Assembly (NCBI RefSeq): GCF_026965555.1
Contig: NZ_CP114040.1
Span: 3,410,001-3,474,000 of the forward strand
Origin: Nannocystis punicea
GTDB taxonomy: Bacteria > Myxococcota_A > Polyangia > Nannocystales > Nannocystaceae
Length of the DNA stretch: 64,000 nucleotides
Direction of reading: 5' to 3'
Below are positions 25,904 through 35,222 of the stretch, in pieces; the first letter of the stretch is position 1, and each line of letters opens with the position of its first letter. The notes beneath the pieces were generated by a model, which did not search any database, was not told the DNA's origin, and worked only from the letters and a program-made list of their open reading frames with translations. The translations under genes were made by a program, and so were the position numbers.

Positions 25904-26875
25904 TCAGAAGCGGCCCGAGAGGGTGAGCATCGCCGACCAGGGGCTGGCGGACACGCGGGCGGTGGTGCGTCCGCGCTGCGGGAGCGCGAGCAGGACGACC
26001 CCGGTGACGGCGGCGATGCTGGCGACGGCTCCGGTGACGCCGGCCACTGGGGTGAGGTTGCGGTAGATGTCGGCGAGCTGGGCGACCCGCTCGAACTCGG
26101 CGGAGGTGATCGGTCGCTGCTCGGCGTCGACGCGCTCGCCGATCTCGACGATCTCGCCGTTGACCTGGCTGCGTCGCACCAGCATCACGGCCGTGCCGAC
26201 GCCGAGCCCGAGGCCGCCGACCAGCAGCAGGCTGCCGGCGATGATGCGGCGGCGAAAGCGGTCGGCCGGCCCGCTCTCGGGCGGTGGTGGGCCCGCAGGG
26301 GCCGCCGCTTCGGCGCGCAGCGAGGGGGTCGTCGGCGGCGGAGACTTCGACCGCGAGACGTCGAGCAGGGCCGGCTGCGAGGCGTCGGTCGGCGGCGGCG
26401 CGACGGGCCGCGGGCGCTGCACCACCGGCAGCAGGGCGCCCGGGCTCGCCGGCGGCACGTTGGCGGTCGCCCGCGCCTTGACGCCGCAGGGGTCCTTCGT
26501 CCCCTGCCTGGCCAGGCCCGACTCGGTGACGTCGCGCAGCCGGCTCGCTACGGCCTTGGTGTCGCCGAAGCCGACCTCGCGCTCGACGCGGCGGTACAGG
26601 TTGCGGGCGCGACACAACCCTGCGGCCTCGCCGGTGGCCGCGAACATGCGGTGGTAGCCGCGCAGCGCGTAGAAGGCGAGCTCGCGGCGCTGCCACGGCT
26701 CCAGGTCGACGCGGGCGAACGCCGTCTCGCCGTCGCGCGCGAGCTCCTCGAACCGCTCCTGCTCGACGAGCTCCTGCATGTGCCGCTCTAACCGGCCGAA
26801 ATTCGTCGGCTGCGTCGCGGGGACCGGCGCCGCCGCGACGCCGGCGGCGAGGACGATGCACAGGCAAGGATTCAT
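25904..26875 (-). CDS. Exported protein with two C-terminal membrane helices
   Basis: The ATG at 26875 gives a signal peptide (MNPCLCIVLAAGVAAAPVPA), then a helical region (residues 25-120: RLERHMQELVEQERFEELAR, QRRELAFYALRGYH) that may be TPR-like, a Pro-rich spacer, and two hydrophobic segments (IIAGSLLLVGGLGLGVGTAV and a second near residue 285). This plan, helical sensor-like exported domain plus C-terminal membrane pair, recurs in myxobacteria and is often encoded beside kinases; here the divergent neighbour is a kinase gene. The function is unknown. Confidence 0.6.
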   Translation of the reverse strand: MNPCLCIVLAAGVAAAPVPATQPTNFGRLERHMQELVEQERFEELARDGETAFARVDLEPWQRRELAFYALRGYHRMFAATGEAAGLCRARNLYRRVEREVGFGDTKAVASRLRDVTESGLARQGTKDPCGVKARATANVPPASPGALLPVVQRPRPVAPPPTDASQPALLDVSRSKSPPPTTPSLRAEAAAPAGPPPPESGPADRFRRRIIAGSLLLVGGLGLGVGTAVMLVRRSQVNGEIVEIGERVDAEQRPITSAEFERVAQLADIYRNLTPVAGVTGAVASIAAVTGVVLLALPQRGRTTARVSASPWSAMLTLSGRF

Positions 26876-26976
26876 CGCCCCGTAGACATACCACAACCCG
26901 CCAGCGGTCGAGCAGCGCAGCGGGTGACGCGCGCCGACAATTGCGTTCGCGGGTCTGACGAGGCACCCTCCCGGTG

Positions 26977-29226
26977 ATGCCCGTCGCGCCCGAGTCGCCC
27001 CGGTTCCGCCTGGTCGAGCGGATCGACGAGGAGCCGGGGCGCAGCGTGTACGTGGCGCATGACGAGCGCGAGCGGACGCGGGTGCAGCTGGTGTCGCTGC
27101 AGCACGCGCTGCCACCCTCGGCGGCCGAGCGGTTCGGTCGCGACGCGAAGCTGCTGGCGGCGCTGCGCCACGCGTACATCGCCGCGGTCGTCGATCACGG
27201 GGTCGGCGGCGACGGCCACCCGTACTTCGTGCGCGAGGACGAGGGCGGGGTGTCGCTGGCGCAGCGGTGGATGCAGGGGCCGCTGGCGACGGACACGTGT
27301 TGGCAGGTGGGGCTGCAGATCGCCGAGGCGCTGATGTGCCTGCACGAGCACGGCCTCGTCCACGGGGCGGTGACGGCCCGCAACATCCGCTGGAGCGACG
27401 CCGGCGTGGCCCGCCTGCTCACCGCGCCGCGCACCGACGAGGCGGACGGTGAGAGGTCGCCGCGCGCCGACCTGGGCCAGCTCGCGCGCACCTTGAAAGC
27501 GCTGATGGACCGCGACGATCCGGCCGAGCCGGTGCCCGAGCCGCTGCGCCGGGTGCTCGAGCTCGCGGCCGATGTCACGGGTCACCCGCAGCTGCGCGCC
27601 GAGGAGCTGCGCGCGGCGTGGCTGGCCGCGGGCATGGAGGTGTGGCCGCACAAGCTGGCGGCGACCCAGCCGATGCTGCGACCCGAGCCGCAGGTGTGGC
27701 CGCCGGCGGCCGACCTGACGACGGCGCCGCCGGAGCAGCCGAGCTGCAGCGACGCCGGCGAGGTCGGCTGCAGCGCCTCGGCGCCGCCGCGGCTGTACGC
27801 GCGTCGGCTCGAGCTGCGCACGCTGCTCGGCCAGGGCAAGTGCGGGCAGACGTGGCGGGCGTACCACCACATCCTCGGGCGCGACGTCGCGGTGAAGATC
27901 TTGCCGCGCACTCTGGCCCGCACGCCGGTGCTGGCCGATCTGTGCCGCGAGGCGATGGCGCTCGACAAGCTGAGCCACCGCGCGTTCCCGCGGATCTACG
28001 AGTGCGACTACAACGACGACGGCTCGTGGTACCTGGTCGAGGAGCTGATCGACGGCGAGCCGCTGACGCGCACGATCCAGCGCGGGCCGATGGACCCGCT
28101 GGCGGCGGTCGAGCTGGTGCTCGAGCTGGCCGAGGCGCTGCAGGAGGCGCACGCCCGCGGGATCCTCCACGGCGACCTCAGCTTCACCAACCTGATGCTC
28201 GAGCGCAGCCTGCCGCCGCGGCCGCGCATCATCGACCTCAGCGAGTGCCGCTTCCTCGACGCGTTTTACGCCGCCACCGACCAGCGCTACGCGCCGACGC
28301 CCCGCCACCGCGGCGACGACGGCCGCGCGTTCGGCCACCCCGGCTTCGCCGCGCCGGAGCTGTTCCGCGGCGGCGCCAAGTCCGAGCGCAGCGACGTCTA
28401 CTCGCTCGGCGCGGTGCTGTTCATGCTGATCACCGGGGCGCAGATGCCCAACGCGGTCGTCCGCGAGCTGCTGGCCGCCGAGCCCGCGGAGGGCGCCGAG
28501 CGCCTGCGCGAGCACGTGGTCCGCGCCGCGCCGCAGCTCGAGGACACGTTCCTCGCCGGGGACTTCCAGGACATCCTCGCCCAGGATCCCGAGCTGCGCG
28601 TCCAGTCGATGGCCGAGCTGGTCGAGCTGCTCCGCGCCGAGCGCGACGCGCTGCGCAGCTTCCACAGCGACCGCGGCGAGCGGGCGAGCCCGCCGGCCGC
28701 GGCGTCGACCGGGTCGCGCCCGCGCGCGGCGGCGCCGGTGGCCGCGCCGACGCCTGCCTGGAAGGACATGTCCCCTGAGACACCCTCGCGGCCGGCCGCG
28801 CGCCCGCGCCGGGGGCTGGCGCTGGGCCTGACCCTGGCGATGCCGGCGATCTTCCTGGCTGTCTTTTTCGCCATGTCCGAGCAGACAGGCTCGGTGGTGT
28901 CCCCGAGCGGTGCGCCCCCGCCCGCGCCGGCCGCTGCGCCTGCGGTCGAGTCGCCGCCCAGCCCGGCGCCGCGGCCGGGGCCGACGCGCGCCGAGGTGAT
29001 CGCCGCGGTCGAAGGCCTGGCGCCGCGCCTGCGCGCGTGCCCGGGGGCGCCGCGGCGGCTGGTGATGGCGCTCGAGGTCGGCGGTCCGACCCGGCTGCTC
29101 GAGGTCCAGCACCTCTCGGTCGACGATCAGCACCCGCTCGACCGCTGCATCCGCGAGCTCGTGGCGCCGCTGCGCTTCGAGGGCGCGCCGGTGCGCCACG
29201 CGATGACCGTCGACCTCGGCGGTTGA
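26977..29226 (+). CDS. Tandem Ser/Thr kinase-like membrane protein
   Basis: The product has about 749 residues. The first domain (about 10-245) is kinase-shaped but lacks the catalytic Asp (LVHGAVTARNIRW) and a DFG, so it is a pseudokinase. The second (about 278-570) has a glycine loop LLGQGKCGQTWRA, VAVKIL, HGDLSFTNLM near residues 399-407 and DLSE in place of DFG, then GFAAPELFR: an active Hanks-type kinase is likely though the metal-binding loop is changed. A Pro/Ala linker leads to a transmembrane helix (about 612-632), a second linker, and a C-terminal TonB/AgmX-like domain ending VDLGG. It may signal to the envelope. The linker codes include repeat units at 28767/28781 and 28872/28886. 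Confidence 0.8.
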   Translation: MPVAPESPRFRLVERIDEEPGRSVYVAHDERERTRVQLVSLQHALPPSAAERFGRDAKLLAALRHAYIAAVVDHGVGGDGHPYFVREDEGGVSLAQRWMQGPLATDTCWQVGLQIAEALMCLHEHGLVHGAVTARNIRWSDAGVARLLTAPRTDEADGERSPRADLGQLARTLKALMDRDDPAEPVPEPLRRVLELAADVTGHPQLRAEELRAAWLAAGMEVWPHKLAATQPMLRPEPQVWPPAADLTTAPPEQPSCSDAGEVGCSASAPPRLYARRLELRTLLGQGKCGQTWRAYHHILGRDVAVKILPRTLARTPVLADLCREAMALDKLSHRAFPRIYECDYNDDGSWYLVEELIDGEPLTRTIQRGPMDPLAAVELVLELAEALQEAHARGILHGDLSFTNLMLERSLPPRPRIIDLSECRFLDAFYAATDQRYAPTPRHRGDDGRAFGHPGFAAPELFRGGAKSERSDVYSLGAVLFMLITGAQMPNAVVRELLAAEPAEGAERLREHVVRAAPQLEDTFLAGDFQDILAQDPELRVQSMAELVELLRAERDALRSFHSDRGERASPPAAASTGSRPRAAAPVAAPTPAWKDMSPETPSRPAARPRRGLALGLTLAMPAIFLAVFFAMSEQTGSVVSPSGAPPPAPAAAPAVESPPSPAPRPGPTRAEVIAAVEGLAPRLRACPGAPRRLVMALEVGGPTRLLEVQHLSVDDQHPLDRCIRELVAPLRFEGAPVRHAMTVDLGG

Positions 29227-29391
29227 GCCCGCCGATGCGGTGGCGACGAGCGTCGGTCCGGCGTGTCTGCGGTCGCGTGAGTTCGTGGGGAGGGCAGGTG
29301 TCGCGGGTGCTCCGAGGATCGCGTACGCCGGCGGGGGAGCGATTGATTCGCGTCCTGCGGCAGAACGACGGCCGCTCGCCGGCGTTGGCAC

Positions 29392-29958
29392 GTGGCGATG
29401 GACGACGACGGACGCGAGCCGCTGCGCACGTTCGCGGTCGCCTCGCTGTGGTCGATCGTCAGCGCGTTGCCGTCGCTGGTCCTGCACGCGCTGGAGATCC
29501 CCGGGATCGAGGGCGACGCGGCCGACGCCGGCCCGCTCATCCTCTCGGGCCTGTGGTTCCTCTGCGGCGGCCTGACGTCGCCGGCGCTGGGGCGGATCCT
29601 CGGGGCCGTGCCGGTGGTGAAGGCGCTGCCTCCGACCGAGCGCCGCCTGGACCATCTGCCGGCCGCGTGCGCGCTGCTGGTGCGCGAGGCGGCGACGATC
29701 CGCGGCCAGCTCGAGGCGCTCCGCTTCGACGAGGCGCTGCAGCGGGCGTGGGAGCTCGCCGGGGAGGTCGAGCGCGCCGGTCCCGAGGTCCGCGCGGTGC
29801 TCGAGTGGTGCGGCGCGTCGCTGCAGGCGGTGCGCGAGATCGCGGCGGCGCGCGCGGGCTCGGCGATCCCCGACGAGCGCCTGCGGACCTGCCTCGAGGG
29901 GGCGCTGGCGGAGTTCGAGCGCGCGCTGAGCTCGCCGCGCTCGGGGCTGTTCCGCTGA
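29392..29958 (+). CDS. Uncharacterised helical protein
   Basis: The start is GTG 29392 or ATG 29398. The product has about 188 residues with two weakly hydrophobic segments (ASLWSIVSALPSLVLHAL and GLWFLCGGLTSPALGRIL) and an Ala/Glu/Arg-rich helical C-terminal half. No family was recognised. Transcription points at a 551-base gap that holds a long repeat array and then the convergent reductase gene. Confidence 0.55.
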   Translation: MAMDDDGREPLRTFAVASLWSIVSALPSLVLHALEIPGIEGDAADAGPLILSGLWFLCGGLTSPALGRILGAVPVVKALPPTERRLDHLPAACALLVREAATIRGQLEALRFDEALQRAWELAGEVERAGPEVRAVLEWCGASLQAVREIAAARAGSAIPDERLRTCLEGALAEFERALSSPRSGLFR

Positions 29959-30028
29959 GCAGAGGCGCCGACAGGTGGCATCCGTCGCCTGGCGGCTGCG
30001 CCGGGGCGGAGCGGCTGCGGGATCTTGC

Positions 30029-30525
30029 CATGACATGTCCTGAGAGCCAGGTCGGTGCGGCGCTGGAGTACCTCGAGGTCTGCGCCGAGGGACCTGCAGC
30101 GGGGCGCCAGTCGGGGGCCTGCGTGGAGCGCAATGCCGCCCTTTCGGACCTGGGGAGGCCGCCTCGCGCGCGCGGCATGGGCTGTCCTTTGGGACATGCC
30201 GTGGCAACACGCCGGCCTCGCGGAGCCGATCGCGCGAATGTCCTTGGGGACATGTCGAGGCGACGGGCAGGCCTCGTGGGCCAAGTCATCAGGCTGTCCC
30301 TTGGGGCATGTCAAGGCGACGAGCCGGCTTCGCGCAGCGGCCATTCGGATGTCCCTGGGGACATGTCGAGGCGCGCGGTCCTCGGCGACCGGTCTTCCGG
30401 CTGGCCTTCGGGACATGTCGCGGCGCGACGGCCCCGCGCGGCGAGTCGCCCGTCTGTCCTTCGGGACCTGTCGAAGCGACGCGCCGGCTGGGCGCGGCTG
30501 TCTCTCGAGTCAGGTCGGAGCCGGG
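30029..30525. repeat. Long degenerate array: 14-bp palindromes every ~55 bases
   Basis: Seven cores TGTCC-N4-GGACA or close variants start at 30183, 30239, 30295, 30350, 30402, 30455 and 30499 (steps 56, 56, 55, 52, 53, 44), each followed by ATGTCGAGGCGACG-like sequence and a GC-rich spacer with GCCGGCCTCGCG. A further pair lies at 30034/30048. The first steps equal four 14-base units. The array fills a convergent gap; it is not a CRISPR, since repeats are degenerate and no cas gene is near. Confidence 0.8.
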
Positions 30526-31286
30526 AGCACGCCGGCCTCGCGCAGCAGGCCGAGGTGGGTCGGCGTGGCGATGCCGTGCTCGGCGGCGGCGGCGACGAAC
30601 CAGCCGTTGCGCCACGGCCAGTCCTTGACGGCGCCGCGGTAGGAGGCGATCGCGCGCGAGTAGGCGCGCAGGCGCTGCAGCAGCGGGGCCGCGTCAACGT
30701 CGACGCCGAGGGCGGCGCGGCCGACTGCCAGGAGCTCGTGGACGAGGGCGTCGAGCAGCTCGTCGTGGCGCTCCAGCGCCTCGCCGACGGTGCAGGCGAA
30801 CCGCTGGCAGAGCAGGCCGAAGGCGCAGTTCCAGAGCAGCTTCTCGAGCATCGCGGCGGCGAAGGCCTCGCGGGCGACGACCTCGACCGGCAGGTCCATC
30901 GCCCGCAGCCAGGTCGCCACGGCCTCGGCGTGCGGGCCGGTCAGCACGCTGGTGCCGCCGGGCTCGATCGCGGCGCCGCGGCGCGGCACGGCGAAGTAGA
31001 GCAGGGCGCGGGTGCTGTCCTGAAGGCCATGTGCGAACAGCCAGGGCTCGAGGACCCCGTTCTGCACGAACACCAGGTCGGGGCGGCGCGCGGGCGGCAC
31101 GCGGGCGAGCGCGTCGTCGAGGCCGGCGTTGTCGACGGCGACCACGACGGGCTCGCCAGGGGGACCGTCCAGGGCCTCCCAGCCGGCCTCGCGGGTGACG
31201 AGGGCGACGGGGATCGGGCTGCGAGCGGCGAGGGCGCCGCCGACGCGGCCGGCGCCCAGGATCGTGACACGCGACAGGACAGGCAC
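30510..31286 (-). CDS. Ketopantoate reductase-like oxidoreductase (PanE/ApbA type)
   Basis: The product has 258 residues. A nucleotide-binding motif VTILGAGRVGGALAA opens the protein, and the C-terminal part reads AMLEKLLWNCAFGLLCQRFA, with the conserved Lys-Leu-x-x-N of the ApbA/PanE C-terminal domain. Typical members reduce 2-dehydropantoate with NADPH in pantothenate synthesis; the chain here is somewhat short and no pantothenate gene is near, so another 2-oxoacid substrate is possible. A repeat pair lies in the coding sequence at 31014/31028, and the last repeat core of the array overlaps the stop region. Confidence 0.7.
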   Translation of the reverse strand: MPVLSRVTILGAGRVGGALAARSPIPVALVTREAGWEALDGPPGEPVVVAVDNAGLDDALARVPPARRPDLVFVQNGVLEPWLFAHGLQDSTRALLYFAVPRRGAAIEPGGTSVLTGPHAEAVATWLRAMDLPVEVVAREAFAAAMLEKLLWNCAFGLLCQRFACTVGEALERHDELLDALVHELLAVGRAALGVDVDAAPLLQRLRAYSRAIASYRGAVKDWPWRNGWFVAAAAEHGIATPTHLGLLREAGVLPAPT

Positions 31287-31337
31287 GGCGAGCGGAACGT
31301 ACGCCCGATCGCCGGACCTGTCGAGCCGCGGCGGGCG

Positions 31338-33461
31338 TCAGTTGGGCTGGACGCCGGGCTGCGAGGCCTGGACCGACCAGACCCAGTCGTCGAGGAGGAC
31401 CAGCGAGTCCCACTGGCCGTCGGCGGTGTCCCAGATGGCGAAGCGGATCTCCATGATCTCGCCGCCGGTGACGTTGCCCGACATCTTGAGCCAGCCGGTC
31501 GCGCCGCCGGTGTGGTTGTTGCCGTTCTGGCAGTAGTCGAGGTTGTCGTTGACCTGGAAGCCGGTGCCGGCGACGCCCTGCGTGCCGGTGCAGTTGTTGT
31601 AGTTGAACGCGGTGCCGTAGCAGCCGACGATGCCGTTCTGGCACTGCGTGAACAGGCCGGGCGCGGCCTTGGCGATGTTGACGCCGACCGGGTACTTCTG
31701 GTTGTTCGGCGCGTTGTAGATGGCGATGTTGCGGTCGTTCGGGTTGCCGGCGGCGTTCGAGTTGACGAGGGTGACGAACAGGTCGTTGAAGGCCGTGCAC
31801 ACGTACTCGGGCCACTCGGCCGAGTAGAAGTACATCTGGACGTTGAACGACTTGGCGTTGGTCGGCACGCGGATCCGCAGCTTCAGCATCGCGCTGTCGA
31901 AGGTGCTGTTGCCCTGGGCGCCGGGGCAGCCGGGCGCGTTGGGGAAGTTGCCGCCGTTGGCGGCCAGCCAGTCGGCCGGGGCGGGGCTGTTGGCGCCGTT
32001 GATCTTGCCGGGCTGGAAGTCGGCGTAGGGCGGGTTGGCGTCGTTCTGGTCGGCGGCGTTGCCGGTCGAGAGGATCGCCAGGCTCGCGTTCTGCTGCGGG
32101 ACGACGTTGGTGCCGAAGCCGGGGCGGATCGACTTGGCCTGCGAGTCGATCGCGCCGGCGCCGTTGGCCCGGCTGAGGGTGCCGGAGATCACGCCCCACT
32201 TCTTCTGGTTCTGCGGCGGGTTCTCGGTGGTGGTCTGGCAGAGGTCGATCGCCTTGGCGTACTGGAGCGGGTCCGACGAATTGCTGGGCAGGCCGCCGTC
32301 GCACGAGGGGACCGGGTTGTCCTTGGTGCCGTCGCAGTCGTCGTCGACCATGTTGCCGCCGACCTCGAACGCGCCCGGGTTGACGAGCGCAGGGTTGAGG
32401 CAGCTCGGGCCGACCTCGTCGCAGCAGTCGCCGCCGCACACGGTGTAGCCGTCGCCGTCGGCGTCCGCGTCCTCGTCGACCTGGCCGTTGCAGTTGTCGT
32501 CGAGGCCGTTGCTGCAGATCTCGGTCGGGTTGGGCGTGACCTCGCCGTTGCACGGGCCGTAGCCGGTGCCCTGCGGGTTGCAGGTCTGCATGCCCTGCTT
32601 GCAGATGCCGACGCCCTGGGTGCCGTCGGGGCCGGTGTAGCAGGCGATCTGGGTGCCCGGGTCGCACTGGCACGGGCCCTGGTTCTCGCAGCCGTTGCCG
32701 GGGTCCTTGTCGCAGTCGTTCCACGGCGCCTTGCACGACGCGAGGCCGCACTGGGCCATGAGGCACGCGGCGTTGCCGTTGGGCGGCACCGGGCAGGCGT
32801 TGCCGCAGCTCTGACAGTTGGCGGTGTCGACCAGCAGGTCGACGCAGCTGTTGCTGCAGCAGGCCAGGCCGTCCTGACACGGCTGCATGTCGTTGCAGCC
32901 GGGCACGCACTCGCCGGCGTCGCACACGGTGCCGAGCGGACAGTCGCCGTCGCCGAGGCAGCCCTTGCAGGTGTTGCTGCCGACGTCGCACTTGGTCGGG
33001 GCGCTGCAGTCGGTGTCGTCGTTGCAGCCGGGGATGCACTGGTCGCCGTTGGGATCGCAGAACTGTCCCATGGGACAGTTCGCCTCCTCGCACGGCATCG
33101 ACATCGTCGTCGAGGTGCCGGGGTCGGTGGTCGTCGTGCTCGGGTCGGGGCCGGTGCTCGAGGTGTCGCTGGTGCCCGGGTCGGTGGACGTCTCGGGCGG
33201 CATGCCCGTGGTGCTGTCGGTCCCCCCCGACTCGGTGACGACCGTGCTGTTGCCCGGATCGGTCGGGGTCACGGTCGTCGTCGTCGGCTCGGTGTCCTGC
33301 GGTCCGCTGGTCGAAGAGACCTGGTTGGTGGTGGGGTTCGTCGCAGTGGTGATTTGCGGCGAGGTCGGATCGAAGGACGTTGCCGGCTGATCGTCGCCGC
33401 AAGCCGCGAGCAACACGGCACACGACGCGAGGGCCACGATATCGGGGCGAAACTTGTGCAT
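31338..33461 (-). CDS. Surface lipoprotein with MopE-like and choice-of-anchor L domains
   Basis: The product has 707 residues; ATG 33461 gives a lipoprotein signal (LASCAVLLAAC). A Thr/Ser/Pro linker runs to about residue 125. A Cys-rich segment with EGF-like loops (CPMGQFCDPNGDQC, CSAPTKCDVGSNTC) follows, then EICSNGLDDNCNGQVDEDAD and GDGYTVCGGDCCD, MopE-type calcium/metal-binding repeats, and a C-terminal beta domain (AKAIDLCQTTTE...WGVISGTLS...FYSAEWPEYVCTAFNDLFVT) of the choice-of-anchor L kind, where the SxEYPEYV-F-N-D block is diagnostic. It probably acts in adhesion. CPMGQ at 33062-33079 is again a repeat copy, in a different paralogue. Confidence 0.8.
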   Translation of the reverse strand: MHKFRPDIVALASCAVLLAACGDDQPATSFDPTSPQITTATNPTTNQVSSTSGPQDTEPTTTTVTPTDPGNSTVVTESGGTDSTTGMPPETSTDPGTSDTSSTGPDPSTTTTDPGTSTTMSMPCEEANCPMGQFCDPNGDQCIPGCNDDTDCSAPTKCDVGSNTCKGCLGDGDCPLGTVCDAGECVPGCNDMQPCQDGLACCSNSCVDLLVDTANCQSCGNACPVPPNGNAACLMAQCGLASCKAPWNDCDKDPGNGCENQGPCQCDPGTQIACYTGPDGTQGVGICKQGMQTCNPQGTGYGPCNGEVTPNPTEICSNGLDDNCNGQVDEDADADGDGYTVCGGDCCDEVGPSCLNPALVNPGAFEVGGNMVDDDCDGTKDNPVPSCDGGLPSNSSDPLQYAKAIDLCQTTTENPPQNQKKWGVISGTLSRANGAGAIDSQAKSIRPGFGTNVVPQQNASLAILSTGNAADQNDANPPYADFQPGKINGANSPAPADWLAANGGNFPNAPGCPGAQGNSTFDSAMLKLRIRVPTNAKSFNVQMYFYSAEWPEYVCTAFNDLFVTLVNSNAAGNPNDRNIAIYNAPNNQKYPVGVNIAKAAPGLFTQCQNGIVGCYGTAFNYNNCTGTQGVAGTGFQVNDNLDYCQNGNNHTGGATGWLKMSGNVTGGEIMEIRFAIWDTADGQWDSLVLLDDWVWSVQASQPGVQPN
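33062..33079. repeat. 14-bp repeat pair inside a surface protein gene
   Basis: ACTGTCCCATGGGACAGT is a perfect 18-base palindrome with marks at 33062 and 33076. It encodes the CPMGQ motif on the minus strand. Confidence 0.75.
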
Positions 33462-33660
33462 TACAGCCACCGTATCAGGGTCGCCGCTATGCATCAATCA
33501 GCGAGACGGACGCGGCGAGGCGCGAAGCGCCTCGCACGGCCGCACGTCCTCCGAGCGTGCGGCCCGAGGGCCGGGGCCGGCGACGGTAATCCGCAATCGA
33601 CGATGCCCGCGCCGAGGACGACAGCGACCTCGGCCGGTCGACCCGCGAATGCGCCGAGCG

Positions 33661-35115
33661 TCAGCCGGGCTTGCAGTAGTACTCGACGCCGGCCTCGCCG
33701 GTCTGCTTGAGCGAGCCGCAGGCGGTGCCGCACAGCTCGATGGCGGTGTACGGCGGCGCGGGCTCGACGTACTTCCAGCCGTTCTCGTTGGCGCAGTTGC
33801 CAATCTGCGGCACCTCGACGTTGCCGATCTTGACCTTGGTGAACTGCGGGAACCCGGGCGGCTCGTTGAGCGCGATGACGCAGCTCTGGGCGTCGGTGAC
33901 GATGGCGTTGAGCGCGGCCTGCAGCTCGACCTGGTTGTCGGCGCTGTAGAACTTCTCGGGCCCGGGCTTGGCGGTGCCGCCCTGCATCGCCAGCTCGTTG
34001 AGCTTCTGGTACGGGTTGATGTTGTCGGGGCTGCCGTCCATCTGCACCGGCGACACGGAGTTGGCGATGGCGATGCCGATGACGTAGGTCGGGATGCCGT
34101 CCTGCGTGAACGCGTTGCCGACCAGGGTGTGCAGCGACTGGTCGTAGTTCTCGAACAGCGGCGGCGGCTGCAGGCCGGTGGTGCAGTTGGCCGCGCCGTC
34201 GGTGATCAGCATGACCGCCCGCGGGATCATCGGGTCGAGGCTCTTGAGGTGGTTCAGCGCGGCCAGGACGCCGGCCTGGGCCGGGGTGCCGCCCTTGATG
34301 GTGTTGTTGTTCTGCGCCGGCAGGGCGTTGAGGATCGGGTTCTTGTTGAAGGGGGCGACCGGGACCTCGACGTTGCCGTTCACCGGACAGGCGCCGGGGA
34401 CGTAGGTGTCGACCGCCTGCTTGTTGGGGAACAGGTTCATGCCGAAGTTGAAGTCGGCGTTGAAGGCGGTGAGCACCTGGTCGACGACGGCGTAGAGGCT
34501 GTACCAGCGGCTCACCGTCGGGGTGCCCGGGTTGGCGTCGTGGTCCCACAGGGACAGCATCGAGCCCGACTTGTCGAGCACGAGCATGACGTTCGGCACG
34601 ACCGGGGTGAGGACCACCTGCATCTCGTTGCACGGGATGTCCTCGGTGGTGGTGCCCGGATTGGTGGTGGTGGTCGTCGTCGAATCGGTGGTGGTGGTAG
34701 TCGTCGACGTCGTCTCGCTGGGGTCGACGGCGGTCGTGCTCGAGCTGGTCTCGCTGTCGCTGGTGGTCGAGGTCGTCGTCTCGGGCGGCTCGCCGGTCAG
34801 GGTGTCGGTGGCCGTCTCGGTGACGCCCATCGTCGCAGTGACCATGCCGGTCGAGGTGCTGTCGGTGGTGGTCGGCACGCCCGAGCTGTTGCTCGTGCCG
34901 CCCATGGTGCCCTCGCTGGTGGTCGGCACTGTCGCGGTCCCGCTGTCGCTGCCCTCGCTGGTTCCGAGGGTGTCGAGCCCGGTCGGCTGGGTCGACATCG
35001 TGGTCTGCGAGGCCACGCCGGTCTGGGACGTTTGCATGCCGTCGTCGCCGCAACCCACGACGAGGCCGAGCGAAGTCATCCATACGAGAGAAGTTGTGCG
35101 TGCCATAATTTTCAC
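33661..35115 (-). CDS. VWA-domain surface lipoprotein
   Basis: The product has 484 residues: lipoprotein signal (WMTSLGLVVGC, Cys about 22), a long Thr/Ser linker (about 23-155), then a von Willebrand factor A domain with an intact MIDAS: DKSGSM at 181-186, GGTPAQAG for the Thr, and LITDGAANC for the Asp. The domain should bind a divalent metal and a protein ligand at the cell surface. The C-terminal part has paired cysteines (GNCANENGWK, ELCGTACGS). An alternative start is the Met at residue 4. It precedes the choice-of-anchor gene on the same strand with a 199-base gap that holds nothing recognisable. Confidence 0.85.
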   Translation of the reverse strand: MKIMARTTSLVWMTSLGLVVGCGDDGMQTSQTGVASQTTMSTQPTGLDTLGTSEGSDSGTATVPTTSEGTMGGTSNSSGVPTTTDSTSTGMVTATMGVTETATDTLTGEPPETTTSTTSDSETSSSTTAVDPSETTSTTTTTTDSTTTTTTNPGTTTEDIPCNEMQVVLTPVVPNVMLVLDKSGSMLSLWDHDANPGTPTVSRWYSLYAVVDQVLTAFNADFNFGMNLFPNKQAVDTYVPGACPVNGNVEVPVAPFNKNPILNALPAQNNNTIKGGTPAQAGVLAALNHLKSLDPMIPRAVMLITDGAANCTTGLQPPPLFENYDQSLHTLVGNAFTQDGIPTYVIGIAIANSVSPVQMDGSPDNINPYQKLNELAMQGGTAKPGPEKFYSADNQVELQAALNAIVTDAQSCVIALNEPPGFPQFTKVKIGNVEVPQIGNCANENGWKYVEPAPPYTAIELCGTACGSLKQTGEAGVEYYCKPG

Positions 35116-35222
35116 CGCGCGAAGAAGTCGAGCCGATCACGACTATCGCCCGGCGACGACGCAGCTTTCAAGCGCGCGAGCCCCGTTGATTTCGCCGCGG
35201 CAGCGCCGCAGCGAAGGCGAGT

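Noticed and set aside
30183..30525. CRISPR array
   Set aside because: Repeats are degenerate, spacers are related to each other, the core is a palindrome of a dispersed family, and no cas gene is present.
29037..33710. A 1557-codon open frame on the plus strand
   Set aside because: It crosses the kinase gene end, the repeat array and two minus-strand genes with clear domains; composition is the typical GC-rich shadow.
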